Shown here piece after piece: positions 1 through 8,755 of a stretch of 64,000 bases of DNA. The notes under the pieces are model-generated. The model searched no databases, was not told where the DNA came from, and saw only the letters and a program-made list of their open reading frames with translations. The DNA comes from an uncultured Micrococcales bacterium. Its GTDB lineage: Bacteria; Actinomycetota; Actinomycetes; Actinomycetales; Microbacteriaceae. The DNA lies in the NCBI GenBank assembly GCA_903909605.1, contig CAIVWH010000018.1, positions 25,305 through 89,304 on the forward strand. The letters run 5' to 3'. How positions within the stretch are numbered: the first letter of the stretch is position 1; the number at the start of each line of letters is the position of its first letter. The position numbers and the translations under genes were made by a program.

Positions 1-1071
1 ATCGCAAACCGCGCGCTCGAGATTTCGGGCCGGGCCAAAGGCGACTACGAGCACATTCACCCGCTAAACCATGTAAATATGTCGCAGTCGACCAACGACG
101 TTTACCCAACCGCAATCAAGGTGGCGCTCATCCTTGAATTGCGTGAACTGGTAAAGGCGATGGATCACCTTCGCAATTCCTTCGCTTCTAAGGCAACCGA
201 GTTTCGCGACGTCATCAAGATGGGTCGCACCCAGTTGCAGGACGCCGTGCCGATGACGCTCGGTCAAGAGTTCGCAACCTTCGCTCGCATGGTGATGGAA
301 GACGAGCAGCGACTTCGGGAACTCGTTCCGCTGCTTTGCGAAATTAACCTCGGTGGCACGGCAATCGGAACGCAGTTGAATGCACCGATCGGCTACGTTG
401 CATCGGTGACGAAACGACTGGGCGAGCTCACCGGAATTGATTTCGTTTCGGCCGCCGACATGATTGAAGCCACCCAGGATGCCGGCGTATTCGTGATGGT
501 AAGCGGAGTGCTCAAGCGGGTTGCGGTGAAGCTCTCGAAGACTTCGAACGACCTTCGACTGCTCTCCAGCGGGCCTCGTGCCGGCTTCGGCGAGATCAAC
601 CTGCCGGCAATGCAGGCGGGCTCGTCGATCATGCCAGGCAAGGTGAACCCGGTAATTCCAGAGGTGGTCAACCAGGTGGCCTTCGCGGTCATCGGCTATG
701 ACATGACTGTGACCATGGCCGCCGAGGGCGGTCAGCTGCAGCTCAACGCCTTCGAACCAATCATCACGCGAGCACTAATGATGGGCATCACCCAGCTGCG
801 CCAGGCCTGCTACACGCTTGCCGACCGATGCGTCGATGGCATCACCGCCAATCGTGAGAAGTTGCGCGAGAGCGTAGAAAACTCAATTGGTCTGGTTACT
901 GCGCTTTCGCCGATGCTTGGCTACGAAAACGCCACCGAGGTCGCAAAGCGTGCGCTGCTCGAAGACAAGACGGTTCGCGAAGTGGTTCTTGAACTTGGCC
1001 TGATGACCGCAGAAGAATTCAGCCAGGTGCTCGGCGACGTCGACCGCCTGGCCGGCCCGTTGCAAATGTAA
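1..1071 (+). CDS. aspA: Aspartate ammonia-lyase, 5' truncated by window start
   Basis: Frame 1 is open from base 1 (IANRALEISGRAKGDYEHIHPLNHVNMSQSTNDVYPTA...); fumarase/aspartase signature GSSIMPGKVNPV. Confidence 0.9.
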   Translation: MANRALEISGRAKGDYEHIHPLNHVNMSQSTNDVYPTAIKVALILELRELVKAMDHLRNSFASKATEFRDVIKMGRTQLQDAVPMTLGQEFATFARMVMEDEQRLRELVPLLCEINLGGTAIGTQLNAPIGYVASVTKRLGELTGIDFVSAADMIEATQDAGVFVMVSGVLKRVAVKLSKTSNDLRLLSSGPRAGFGEINLPAMQAGSSIMPGKVNPVIPEVVNQVAFAVIGYDMTVTMAAEGGQLQLNAFEPIITRALMMGITQLRQACYTLADRCVDGITANREKLRESVENSIGLVTALSPMLGYENATEVAKRALLEDKTVREVVLELGLMTAEEFSQVLGDVDRLAGPLQM

Positions 1072-1073
1072 AA

Positions 1074-1099
1074 CGCCGGCTCGTTTTCACGAACCGGCG
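1074..1099. terminator. Hairpin between convergent aspA and CopC genes
   Basis: CGCCGGCTCGT-TTTC-ACGAACCGGCG inverted repeat (one mismatch). Confidence 0.6.
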
Positions 1100-1117
1100 C
1101 TTCCGCAATTTTCTCGA

Positions 1118-1795
1118 CTACTTCTGTTCAGGTTCGTCGTCTGTCAATATCTCAGGGTCGGCTTCCTGCTTGCGCTCTTTCGCTCGCAGGCGGATTGCAC
1201 CAAAGACCGAACCGAGGATGATCAAACCGGCACCGATGCCAAGCCCAATCCAGGTCAGCGAAGAGTTTGAATCAGACTTCGCAGCATCATCGTAGGCAAC
1301 CGGGGCAGGGGCGATCAAAGGCATCGGGGTCACGCCACCGATTGCTGTGCGTGCTGAATCGCAAGCCAAGTCAGGAGCTTCAGCAACAAAACTGCTGGTG
1401 TTAGTCAGGGTGAACTTGAAGGTTCCCGAATTCGGGTGACCGTCGTTAGAAACCGAGCGCCAATCGACTGTGTAGTCACCGGCTTTGTCGAGTGAGAACA
1501 GCGAACTGATTTGTGGGCCATCCACAGAGAGGCAGGCGGTTGGTTCGGTGGCCCCATCCGGCCCGGTGATGGCGATGGCAATGCCAGCGTTGTCTGCGAC
1601 CTGCATCACGTCTTCGTTGAAGGTCACGCTAACAGCGAAGGTGCCTGCTTCAACAGTCGAGTTTGCCTCGGGGTAGGTGCCGGTCACCTCATCGTGTGCA
1701 GCTGCTGGTGCGGCCGGAACGGCAATGGAAAATACGAGGGCGAGTGCGGCAAACAGGGGTGCAAGGAACTTCTTCATAGTGGTAAGTCTATTCAA
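1118..1795 (-). CDS. CopC-domain (copper resistance) secreted protein with C-terminal TM anchor
   Basis: Signal peptide, HDEVTGTYPEANSTV..., VDWRSVSNDGHPNSGTFKFTL typical of CopC, C-terminal TM helix. Confidence 0.8.
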   Translation of the reverse strand: MNRLTTMKKFLAPLFAALALVFSIAVPAAPAAAHDEVTGTYPEANSTVEAGTFAVSVTFNEDVMQVADNAGIAIAITGPDGATEPTACLSVDGPQISSLFSLDKAGDYTVDWRSVSNDGHPNSGTFKFTLTNTSSFVAEAPDLACDSARTAIGGVTPMPLIAPAPVAYDDAAKSDSNSSLTWIGLGIGAGLIILGSVFGAIRLRAKERKQEADPEILTDDEPEQK

Positions 1796-1840
1796 CGGCC
1801 GCCGAGCCTAAACTTGTCGAGGAACCACGGAAGGGTTGTT

Positions 1841-3220
1841 TTGGCAAAGAAGTTCGCCTACATAAAAGAGGTATTAATCGGCATTGGCTCGGGTCTGGTT
1901 GCCCTGCTGCTGCTCATCCTTGGTTTTAGTGTTAGCGGGGGTCAAATTGCCCACACCTCAAGCCCAGTGACGCTGCCAAGCAGCCAAACTTCGGCAAACG
2001 CCTCGCCTTCGGCGTCGCCTACCGGTTCGCTTGCCCGCACCTGTTCAATCAACGCCCAGGCTACAGACCCATTGCTCGGAACTTTCTCTGGCGTGATCAT
2101 CAACTCGGGCACCAACGAAGTGCTTTTCAATCGAAACGCGGATGTTCCTGCCGCAACTGCCTCAACGCTGAAACTCTTGACCGCTGCAGCCGCGGTTCAG
2201 GTTCTCGGCCCGAATTACCGCGTCGAAACCAAGGTCTACCAAGACCCCGCCAACCCAGGCAGCATCTTTTTGGTTGGCGCTGGCGACCCAACGCTCTCGC
2301 GCACGGTTCCAGGCAAGCAGTCGGTTTACCTGAATGCCCCGAAGCTCTCCGACCTCGCCGTTGGAGTGAACGCGAAGGTTGGCACCACTCCGATTACCAA
2401 GATCACCTTGGATTCAACACTGTTCAACGGCCCAAGCTGGGAGCCAACCTGGGAACGCAGCGAGCAGACCCAGGGATTTATGTCAGAGGTCACCGCGCTT
2501 GAGGTCGATGGCGATCGCGCTAATCCAGGTGCTGAGACTTCAGCGCGAAGCACCACGCCGGTTGCAAATGCGGGCAAGTACTTCAAGGCAGCTCTCGGCG
2601 CTTCTGCCGCAAACGCGACTATCGTGCAGGGCAAAGTGCCTGCCGGCATGACTCAGCTCACCAGCGTGCTGTCGCAGCCCATCAGCGTTTGGATTCAGCA
2701 CATGTTGCTTGTGTCAGACAACACCGAAGCCGAATACCTTGCGCGCCTGGTCTCGCTCAAAGAGGGCATGGATGGTTCGTTCAGTTCGCTAGACGCTGCA
2801 ATCAAGCAGGCGCTCAGCTACACGAACCTGCCTTCATCGAACCTAGTTATCAAGGATGGCAGCGGTCTTTCAAACCTCAACGCCGTGCCGCCTACCTATC
2901 TGGCAAAGCTTGCCCAGCTGATCGGCAGTGGTCTCGGCAACTGGAACGTGCTGATGAATGGCATGCCGGTTGCTCACGAAACCGGCTCGCTGACCGACCG
3001 CTTTGGCGGTGCCAACCTCGATGCCGACGGCAAGGTCGTTGCCAAGACCGGCTGGATCAAGCACGGCTATACACTGGCCGGCCTCATCTATGCCAAGGAT
3101 GGCACCAAGATGGTCTTTGCCGTCTATGCCCTTGGCAACGTAAGTGACAGCGCCAAGGGAGCCATCGACAATCTGATTGCCGCCGCCTACCGCTGCGGCA
3201 ATACCTTGAGCAACAACTAG
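1841..3220 (+). CDS. dacB: D-alanyl-D-alanine carboxypeptidase/endopeptidase (PBP4, S13 family)
   Basis: TTG start at 1841 in the ORF 1511..3220; STLKLL (SxxK), SDNTEAEYLAR (SxN), KTGWI (KTG) motifs. Confidence 0.85.
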   Translation: MAKKFAYIKEVLIGIGSGLVALLLLILGFSVSGGQIAHTSSPVTLPSSQTSANASPSASPTGSLARTCSINAQATDPLLGTFSGVIINSGTNEVLFNRNADVPAATASTLKLLTAAAAVQVLGPNYRVETKVYQDPANPGSIFLVGAGDPTLSRTVPGKQSVYLNAPKLSDLAVGVNAKVGTTPITKITLDSTLFNGPSWEPTWERSEQTQGFMSEVTALEVDGDRANPGAETSARSTTPVANAGKYFKAALGASAANATIVQGKVPAGMTQLTSVLSQPISVWIQHMLLVSDNTEAEYLARLVSLKEGMDGSFSSLDAAIKQALSYTNLPSSNLVIKDGSGLSNLNAVPPTYLAKLAQLIGSGLGNWNVLMNGMPVAHETGSLTDRFGGANLDADGKVVAKTGWIKHGYTLAGLIYAKDGTKMVFAVYALGNVSDSAKGAIDNLIAAAYRCGNTLSNN

Positions 3221-3240
3221 GCCAGAACGGCAGCGCACAA

Positions 3241-4482
3241 ATGAGCCTCAAGTTTGAGAACACCACCCGTTACTGGATGCGCCTGCTCGCGCCTTTCGTA
3301 ATTACCTCGGTTTTGTGCCTGCCTGCCGCGATTGCGGTTTTGGGCCATGTTGAACTGCAGCCCGTCACTGGTGCACTGGTGTTTGGACTTGCCATAATTT
3401 CCTCGGCTTTCATGCTTGGCTGGCTGGCCGAGGCGGCCGAACTCGATTTGTCTGGCGGACTCTCGATTGGTTTGCTGGCCATCATCGCAATTCTTCCCGA
3501 ATACGTGGTGAGCATTTATTTCGCTTACGCCGCTGGCAAGACTCCATCGTTCGCGCCGTATGCATCTGCAAACCTGACCGGGTCCAACCGTCTGCTGCTC
3601 GGCTTCGGTTGGCCCATGGTGATTTTCCTCGGCTTCTTTGCCTACCTGGCAGCTCGTCGTCGCGGCGAAGCAAAGCAGAAGCACTTCACTGTGCACCTTG
3701 AACGACAGGCTCGCCTCGACATTGGCTTTCTTTTTATCGGCAGCGTGCTTGCTCTCATCGTTCCGCTAACCGGCCAGTATCCACTTCTGCTCGGCGTCAT
3801 TCAGATCGCACTTTTTGTTGCCTACCTCTGGCGCGCTTCGATGCTGGAAAAGGAAGAGCCAGAACTCGAAGGCACCGCCGCTTACATCGGCGCTCTGCCG
3901 AAGGTTGGTCGTCGAGTGTTCTTGCTCGTCATGGTTGCAATCTCGGCAACTTTCATTTTGCTCTCGGCAGAGCCGTTTGCCGATTACCTGATCAAGGCGG
4001 GCACCGCCACCGGCATCGACAAGTACGTATTGGTGCAGTGGCTCGCGCCGATTGCCTCTGAGGCGCCGGAGTTCATCCTGGCTTTGATGTTTGGTTTCAA
4101 GGGCAAGCCGGGCGTTGGCCTTGCGATTCTGCTGAGCTCAAAGATCAACCAGTGGACGGCCCTGGCCGGCTCAATGCCGCTTGCCTACGTAATCGGTGGC
4201 GGCAGCGGCGCTGCCCTGCCAATGGACGCCCGCCAGCTCGAGGAGTTCTCGCTGACCGCCGCCCAGGCATTGCTTGGCGTCGCCATCCTGCTGGCCCTGC
4301 GCATCCGGCTGGTTGAAGGCATCGTGCTGTTCGGCCTGTTCGCGGCCTCGTTTGCCATCACCGACACCGGTTTCCGCTGGACGATGGTGGCTATCTATTC
4401 GGTGCTGGCTGCGGTCTACTACTACGTGCACCGCAAGGGGTTCTTGCCCGCGATTCGGGCGCCGTTTAGCAAGCGCATCTAG
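3241..4482 (+). CDS. Sodium/calcium exchanger family (CaCA) membrane protein
   Basis: Two related repeats: LAIIAILPEYVVSIYFAY...SANLTGSNRLLLGFGW and APIASEAPEFILALMFGFKG...LLSSKINQWTALAG. Confidence 0.75.
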   Translation: MSLKFENTTRYWMRLLAPFVITSVLCLPAAIAVLGHVELQPVTGALVFGLAIISSAFMLGWLAEAAELDLSGGLSIGLLAIIAILPEYVVSIYFAYAAGKTPSFAPYASANLTGSNRLLLGFGWPMVIFLGFFAYLAARRRGEAKQKHFTVHLERQARLDIGFLFIGSVLALIVPLTGQYPLLLGVIQIALFVAYLWRASMLEKEEPELEGTAAYIGALPKVGRRVFLLVMVAISATFILLSAEPFADYLIKAGTATGIDKYVLVQWLAPIASEAPEFILALMFGFKGKPGVGLAILLSSKINQWTALAGSMPLAYVIGGGSGAALPMDARQLEEFSLTAAQALLGVAILLALRIRLVEGIVLFGLFAASFAITDTGFRWTMVAIYSVLAAVYYYVHRKGFLPAIRAPFSKRI

Positions 4483-5819
4483 TGGGCTTTGAATTTCGCG
4501 ACTCAAGCGGTCGGGTTTGTGGCTCGACCGAATTTGCGAAGTCTTTGCTCGCCGATCAGCTTAAACAAATCGATGGCGAGCTTGCCACCTCAATTCGCGC
4601 TGAGACAAATTGGCGCAAAAACTATCAGCACTATTTTTATGAGCTGACTCGCCTCGAGGTAATTCGCCCCGATGTCAATTGGTCAAAATTCACGGATGCC
4701 CTTGCCTCACGAATCACGAATGATGCAGGCGAGTCGCTCTCAAATTTGGCCGCGCGCGGTTTCGCAAATCGCAACGACATTAAGTTCGTGCGGGTGGTGG
4801 GCACCGGCCAGCGCAAGTTAATCGAATTGCCGCAGGAGGCATCGGCGTTGACTGAACACCAGGCAACGCTCGACGCACTTCGTGCACTAGATTTTGTGCG
4901 GGCCAATGCCGCGCTCGACATCTCAGGCGACATTCTGGTTGCGCTTGCCGGTTACGCCGAGTTGTCTGCCAGCAAGGCTTGGCTCGATTGGGGTGGAACG
5001 GTCACAGTGATTGCGCGCAGGAATGATGCTGCGCACAGCGAACTTCTTGCTCACGCGAAGCAGAGTGCAGGCACGCTGCTCTTTGTTGAAGGCGGCATCG
5101 ACCTGGTTTCAGAGGTCGAAAAGGCGGGGCACTTCTTGCGCACAGTTTCGCGTGAGGGCAAGCGAATTGTTGTTGCGAGTTTTGGTTATGCGGGCGGCGC
5201 AAACCAGATCAAACTGCAAGCGGCGCAGCTCGCGCTGACCCAGGTTGCCCTGCAGTTGCCAAAGGCCCAGGTTGCCCTTGCCTGGTTGGCAACCCCGCTG
5301 GATGTGATCGTGACCGACGCCCAGACGGCCGAGTCTCAGATTGCTAGCTATCGCAATCGCGGTTTGGGAACCAGGTTGCGAGATGCCTTCTGGCAGACTT
5401 TCGGTTCGCTGGTTCCCTGCGCACCCGAGGTGATTGACGGCGATGTCGGCATCTTCGATGCCAGCTCGAATCGCCAGGGCTCGAGCTACATTTTGGCCAA
5501 GCACTCCGAGCGCTGGGCTGCAATGGCCGCGGTCAGGGCGGGCGTGCGAATCTCGTTCGTGGTCGCCCCTCCGGCCGAAACCCAATCTGTGCTCGGGGCT
5601 AAACGGGTGCTTACCCGCACCTACAAGGGGTTGGCGCGCTTCGGGGTTCGACCTCTTGGCGCAAAGGCCACCGCCACCCTTATGGCGGCTGTGCTGGTGC
5701 GCAGCCTGCACGACCCGGCTGCACCGCAGAGCACATCGGCCACGGCCATCCATGCCGGCCTTTGGCGATTGCCTTATCGAGTCGACTCGATTTGGGTGCC
5801 CGCCAGCCTGCTTGGCTAG
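4482..5819 (+). CDS. Uncharacterised protein, possible Rossmann-like fold
   Basis: 445-aa ORF, GTG start overlapping the upstream stop (TAGTG); alternating beta/alpha segments (GGTVTVIARR, GKRIVVASFGYAGG); family not recognised. Confidence 0.6.
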   Translation: MGFEFRDSSGRVCGSTEFAKSLLADQLKQIDGELATSIRAETNWRKNYQHYFYELTRLEVIRPDVNWSKFTDALASRITNDAGESLSNLAARGFANRNDIKFVRVVGTGQRKLIELPQEASALTEHQATLDALRALDFVRANAALDISGDILVALAGYAELSASKAWLDWGGTVTVIARRNDAAHSELLAHAKQSAGTLLFVEGGIDLVSEVEKAGHFLRTVSREGKRIVVASFGYAGGANQIKLQAAQLALTQVALQLPKAQVALAWLATPLDVIVTDAQTAESQIASYRNRGLGTRLRDAFWQTFGSLVPCAPEVIDGDVGIFDASSNRQGSSYILAKHSERWAAMAAVRAGVRISFVVAPPAETQSVLGAKRVLTRTYKGLARFGVRPLGAKATATLMAAVLVRSLHDPAAPQSTSATAIHAGLWRLPYRVDSIWVPASLLG

Positions 5820-5853
5820 CGAATCTCGCGACACGGTTGCAGCAGTAGTCTGA

Positions 5854-5886
5854 ATTCACCTGCTGTTTACCTTGGGTTTCTAATCT
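5854..5886 (+). promoter_or_regulatory. Candidate PHO box: three 11-nt direct-repeat units upstream of pit
   Basis: ATTCACCTGCT-GTTTACCTTGG-GTTTCTAATCT, similar to the GTTCACC-type units of actinobacterial PHO boxes. Confidence 0.45.
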
Positions 5887-5929
5887 GAACGGGCGTTAAA
5901 CGTTAGGTAACCAACTCCGAAAGGTCCAA

Positions 5930-7156
5930 ATGGATTCGATCTCTGTGGTCGTTGGGGCAGTTGTTGTAATTGCACTGTTCTTCGACTTCACCAACGGCTT
6001 CCATGACACGGCAAATGCCATGGCTACGCCAATCGCAACCGGTGCACTTCGCCCGCGAATGGCTGTGGCACTTGCTGCGCTGATGAACCTAGCGGGAGCA
6101 TTCCTTGGCACAGCTGTTGCCAAGACTCTTTCCACCGGAATGTTTAATGACGGAATCAAAGTTGTTCCGGAGATGGTGTTCGCAGGTCTAACCGGTGCAA
6201 TCACCTGGAACCTAATCACCTGGTTCCTCGGTTTGCCTTCGTCTTCATCACACGCACTTGTTGGTGGCCTGGTTGGTGCCGGCATCGCATACTCGGGATA
6301 CAACTCAATCAACGTCGCAAACCTTGTCGAGAAGGTAGTCGTACCTGCGCTTACCGCTCCACTCGTTGCTGCAATTGCCGCCGCTCTCGCGACGCGTCTT
6401 GCCTACGCAATTACCTACCGCGGCGACAACAAGGATGGACTGCGCACAGGACGTGGAAAATACCGAGTGGGCCAGTGGTTCTCATCCTCGCTGGTTGCAA
6501 TCGCACACGGCACAAACGACGGGCAGAAGACCATGGGTGTCATCACGCTTGGATTGATTGCCGGCGGATTTGTAACCAAGGATGCGGGCATTCCACTTTG
6601 GGTAATGCTCGCCGCTGCAATCGCAATCGCTGCCGGAACCTATGCAGGTGGATGGCGAATCATCAAGACCCTCGGCTCTGGCCTGGCCGAGATCAAGCCT
6701 GCTCAGGGTTTCGCCGCCGAGATGTCGACCAGTGCGTCGATTCTGGCATCGAGCATCTTCGGTTTTGCCCTTTCCACCACTCAGGTGGCTTCGGGCTCGG
6801 TCATCGGAGCAGGCCTTGGTCGCAAGGGCGGTTCGGTCAAGTGGGGTAAGGCCGGTCAGATCGTGATCGCCTGGTTCCTCACCCTGCCAGCAGCTGGTCT
6901 GGTTGGCGCCGCTTCGGCTTCGCTCACCCACATCGGCACCGTCGGCATCGTGCTTGACGCCGTGCTGATGGCAGCGGTCTCGATCGCTATCTTCCAGATG
7001 TCTCGTCGCAACCGCGTCAGCCACCACAACGTTCGCAGCGAGGTAGAGGGCGCAGCAAAGGCCGTCACCTCACCTCGTCAGGTTCGTCAGGCTGCAAAGG
7101 CTGCCGAAAAGGCGGCTAAGGCCGCCAAGGCAAAGGCCAAGAAGGGAAAGAAGTAA
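5930..7156 (+). CDS. pit: Low-affinity inorganic phosphate transporter (PiT family)
   Basis: FDFTNGFHDTANAMATPIATGAL and IAHGTNDGQKTMGVITL are PiT signatures. Confidence 0.92.
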   Translation: MDSISVVVGAVVVIALFFDFTNGFHDTANAMATPIATGALRPRMAVALAALMNLAGAFLGTAVAKTLSTGMFNDGIKVVPEMVFAGLTGAITWNLITWFLGLPSSSSHALVGGLVGAGIAYSGYNSINVANLVEKVVVPALTAPLVAAIAAALATRLAYAITYRGDNKDGLRTGRGKYRVGQWFSSSLVAIAHGTNDGQKTMGVITLGLIAGGFVTKDAGIPLWVMLAAAIAIAAGTYAGGWRIIKTLGSGLAEIKPAQGFAAEMSTSASILASSIFGFALSTTQVASGSVIGAGLGRKGGSVKWGKAGQIVIAWFLTLPAAGLVGAASASLTHIGTVGIVLDAVLMAAVSIAIFQMSRRNRVSHHNVRSEVEGAAKAVTSPRQVRQAAKAAEKAAKAAKAKAKKGKK

Positions 7157-7414
7157 ATGAACATCGACTGGACCAAATTTGAGCAGGTTGCTCTTGGCGC
7201 GATCGGCTTCTCTGCCTTCGTGGTCATTGTTTACTCGCTCGGCGTTCGCTTCTTGACCTCGGCTCAGCACCTGGCCGGCAAGGGCAACAAGGCAGCAAGT
7301 TCTCGCGAGCTCGCTCTGCGCGTGCTGTCTTATGCGTTGTTCGCTGTGGCGGCTGTGGCAGTTGCCTGGGCAGTCATCTGGATGTTCCAGGTGATGTACA
7401 CCCCAGCCAAGTAA
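7157..7414 (+). CDS. Small membrane protein, directly downstream of pit
   Basis: 85-aa ORF starting immediately after pit stop; two hydrophobic segments. Confidence 0.75.
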   Translation: MNIDWTKFEQVALGAIGFSAFVVIVYSLGVRFLTSAQHLAGKGNKAASSRELALRVLSYALFAVAAVAVAWAVIWMFQVMYTPAK

Positions 7415-7428
7415 CTCGTTTCAAAGTG

Positions 7429-7457
7429 AAGACCCCGTCGTGTTGACGGGGTCTTTG
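7429..7457 (+). terminator. Intrinsic terminator of pit operon
   Basis: AAGACCCCGTC-GTGTT-GACGGGGTCTT followed by T-rich tract. Confidence 0.85.
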
Positions 7458-7483
7458 CTTTAAGCGCTGGGCTTGCGGCTCGG

Positions 7484-8713
7484 TTAGAACAGGCCGAACT
7501 TGTGGGCTGCCTCGGTCAGCTCTTCGCGAGCACTTGGATGCGCTGCCTGAGTGATCAAGTTGTGTGCCTGCTCTGACTGTGAGCGCCCAAAGATATCGGC
7601 GACGCCGTTTTCGGTCACCACGTGACTGTGCTGAAAGCTGGTGATGTTCTCGGTGAGCCGAGGCACGATGGTGCTGACGTTTGCCTTTGGGTGCCAAGAC
7701 TGCAGCGCCATAAACGATGCGCCACCGCGAGCGTGAAGCGCGCCAACGATGAAGTCGGTGGAGCCGCCGAAGCCAGAGTAGATCTGACCGCGCACGTGCG
7801 ATGCGTTGGCCTGGTCATACAAGTCGATTTGCAGCGCCGAGTTGATCGAGGTCATTCGCGCCTGTTTGGCAATGAGCCCAGGGTCGTTGGTCTTCTCTGT
7901 GCGGAACATGCGCACCTGACGATTCAGGTCGAGCCAGTCATAGAGCTCTTGCGAGCCGAAGATGAACGACGCCGTCAGCGGCAGCTCTGGGTCAAGCGCA
8001 CCAGCTTTGTGCATTGCCAGCACGCCATCTGAGAACATCTCTGTCCAGATGCGCATGCCCTTTCGACCGGTGAGGGTTGCGAGCACCGAGTCGGGAATGC
8101 CGCCGATGCCGAGTTGCAGGGTAGAGCCATCCTTGATCAGTGCACCGATGCGCTCGCCGATGTTGCGAGTCTCGTCGGTGAAGGCGACCTCGGGTTTTTC
8201 GGCTAGCGGCTCGCTGACCTCGATGAGGTAATCGATCTCGTGTTCGTACAGCTGCGCGTCGCCGTAGGTGTATGGCATCTTGTCGTTGGCCTGCGCAATT
8301 ACCAGGCCGCCTCGCTCACGCACAGCCTCGATGGCGGCAGGCAAGATGTTGACCTCGGTGCCGAGGCTCACGGTGTCGTGGCGCTGGCTCGAGGTGTTGA
8401 GAAGCACCACATCAGGCACGTAGTGGTCGCGGAACAGAATCGGCACAAGACTCAGGCGGCTTGGAATGTAGTTCAGGCGCTGGCTGCCGCGCATCCCTGG
8501 CCCGACGAATGGCGACTCAAAGGTGACGCCTTCGCGATCTGGGATGCCCGGATGCGCGTTCAGCATGAACAACGTGAATTCGGCGATGTTCTCATCGGCC
8601 AGGCGAAGCAGGGTCTTGGGGGCCGCAAAATTGCCAGAGGCAACGATTCGGGGGTTCTTGGTTGGCAGGCTGGCCAACAGGGTTGCCAGTTGAGCTTCGG
8701 TGATTTTGCGCAT
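7484..8713 (-). CDS. Acetyl-CoA hydrolase/transferase family protein
   Basis: LQLGIGGIPDSVLATL, EMFSDGVLAM, YSGFGGSTDFIVGALHARGG, VVTENGVADIFG motifs. Confidence 0.88.
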   Translation of the reverse strand: MRKITEAQLATLLASLPTKNPRIVASGNFAAPKTLLRLADENIAEFTLFMLNAHPGIPDREGVTFESPFVGPGMRGSQRLNYIPSRLSLVPILFRDHYVPDVVLLNTSSQRHDTVSLGTEVNILPAAIEAVRERGGLVIAQANDKMPYTYGDAQLYEHEIDYLIEVSEPLAEKPEVAFTDETRNIGERIGALIKDGSTLQLGIGGIPDSVLATLTGRKGMRIWTEMFSDGVLAMHKAGALDPELPLTASFIFGSQELYDWLDLNRQVRMFRTEKTNDPGLIAKQARMTSINSALQIDLYDQANASHVRGQIYSGFGGSTDFIVGALHARGGASFMALQSWHPKANVSTIVPRLTENITSFQHSHVVTENGVADIFGRSQSEQAHNLITQAAHPSAREELTEAAHKFGLF

Positions 8714-8755
8714 GATGCCTATCCCAGGCGCCTTGAGTCTGCGCCTAGTTTGAGC

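Noticed and set aside
3241-4482. Considered a microbial rhodopsin, common in freshwater actinobacteria
   Set aside because: No retinal-binding Lys helix or rhodopsin motifs; duplicated acidic motifs fit CaCA exchangers.
5109-5834. 241-aa ORF antisense to the 4482-5819 gene
   Set aside because: Low-complexity Gln/Arg/His-rich translation typical of spurious antisense frames; the + strand ORF is coupled to its neighbour.
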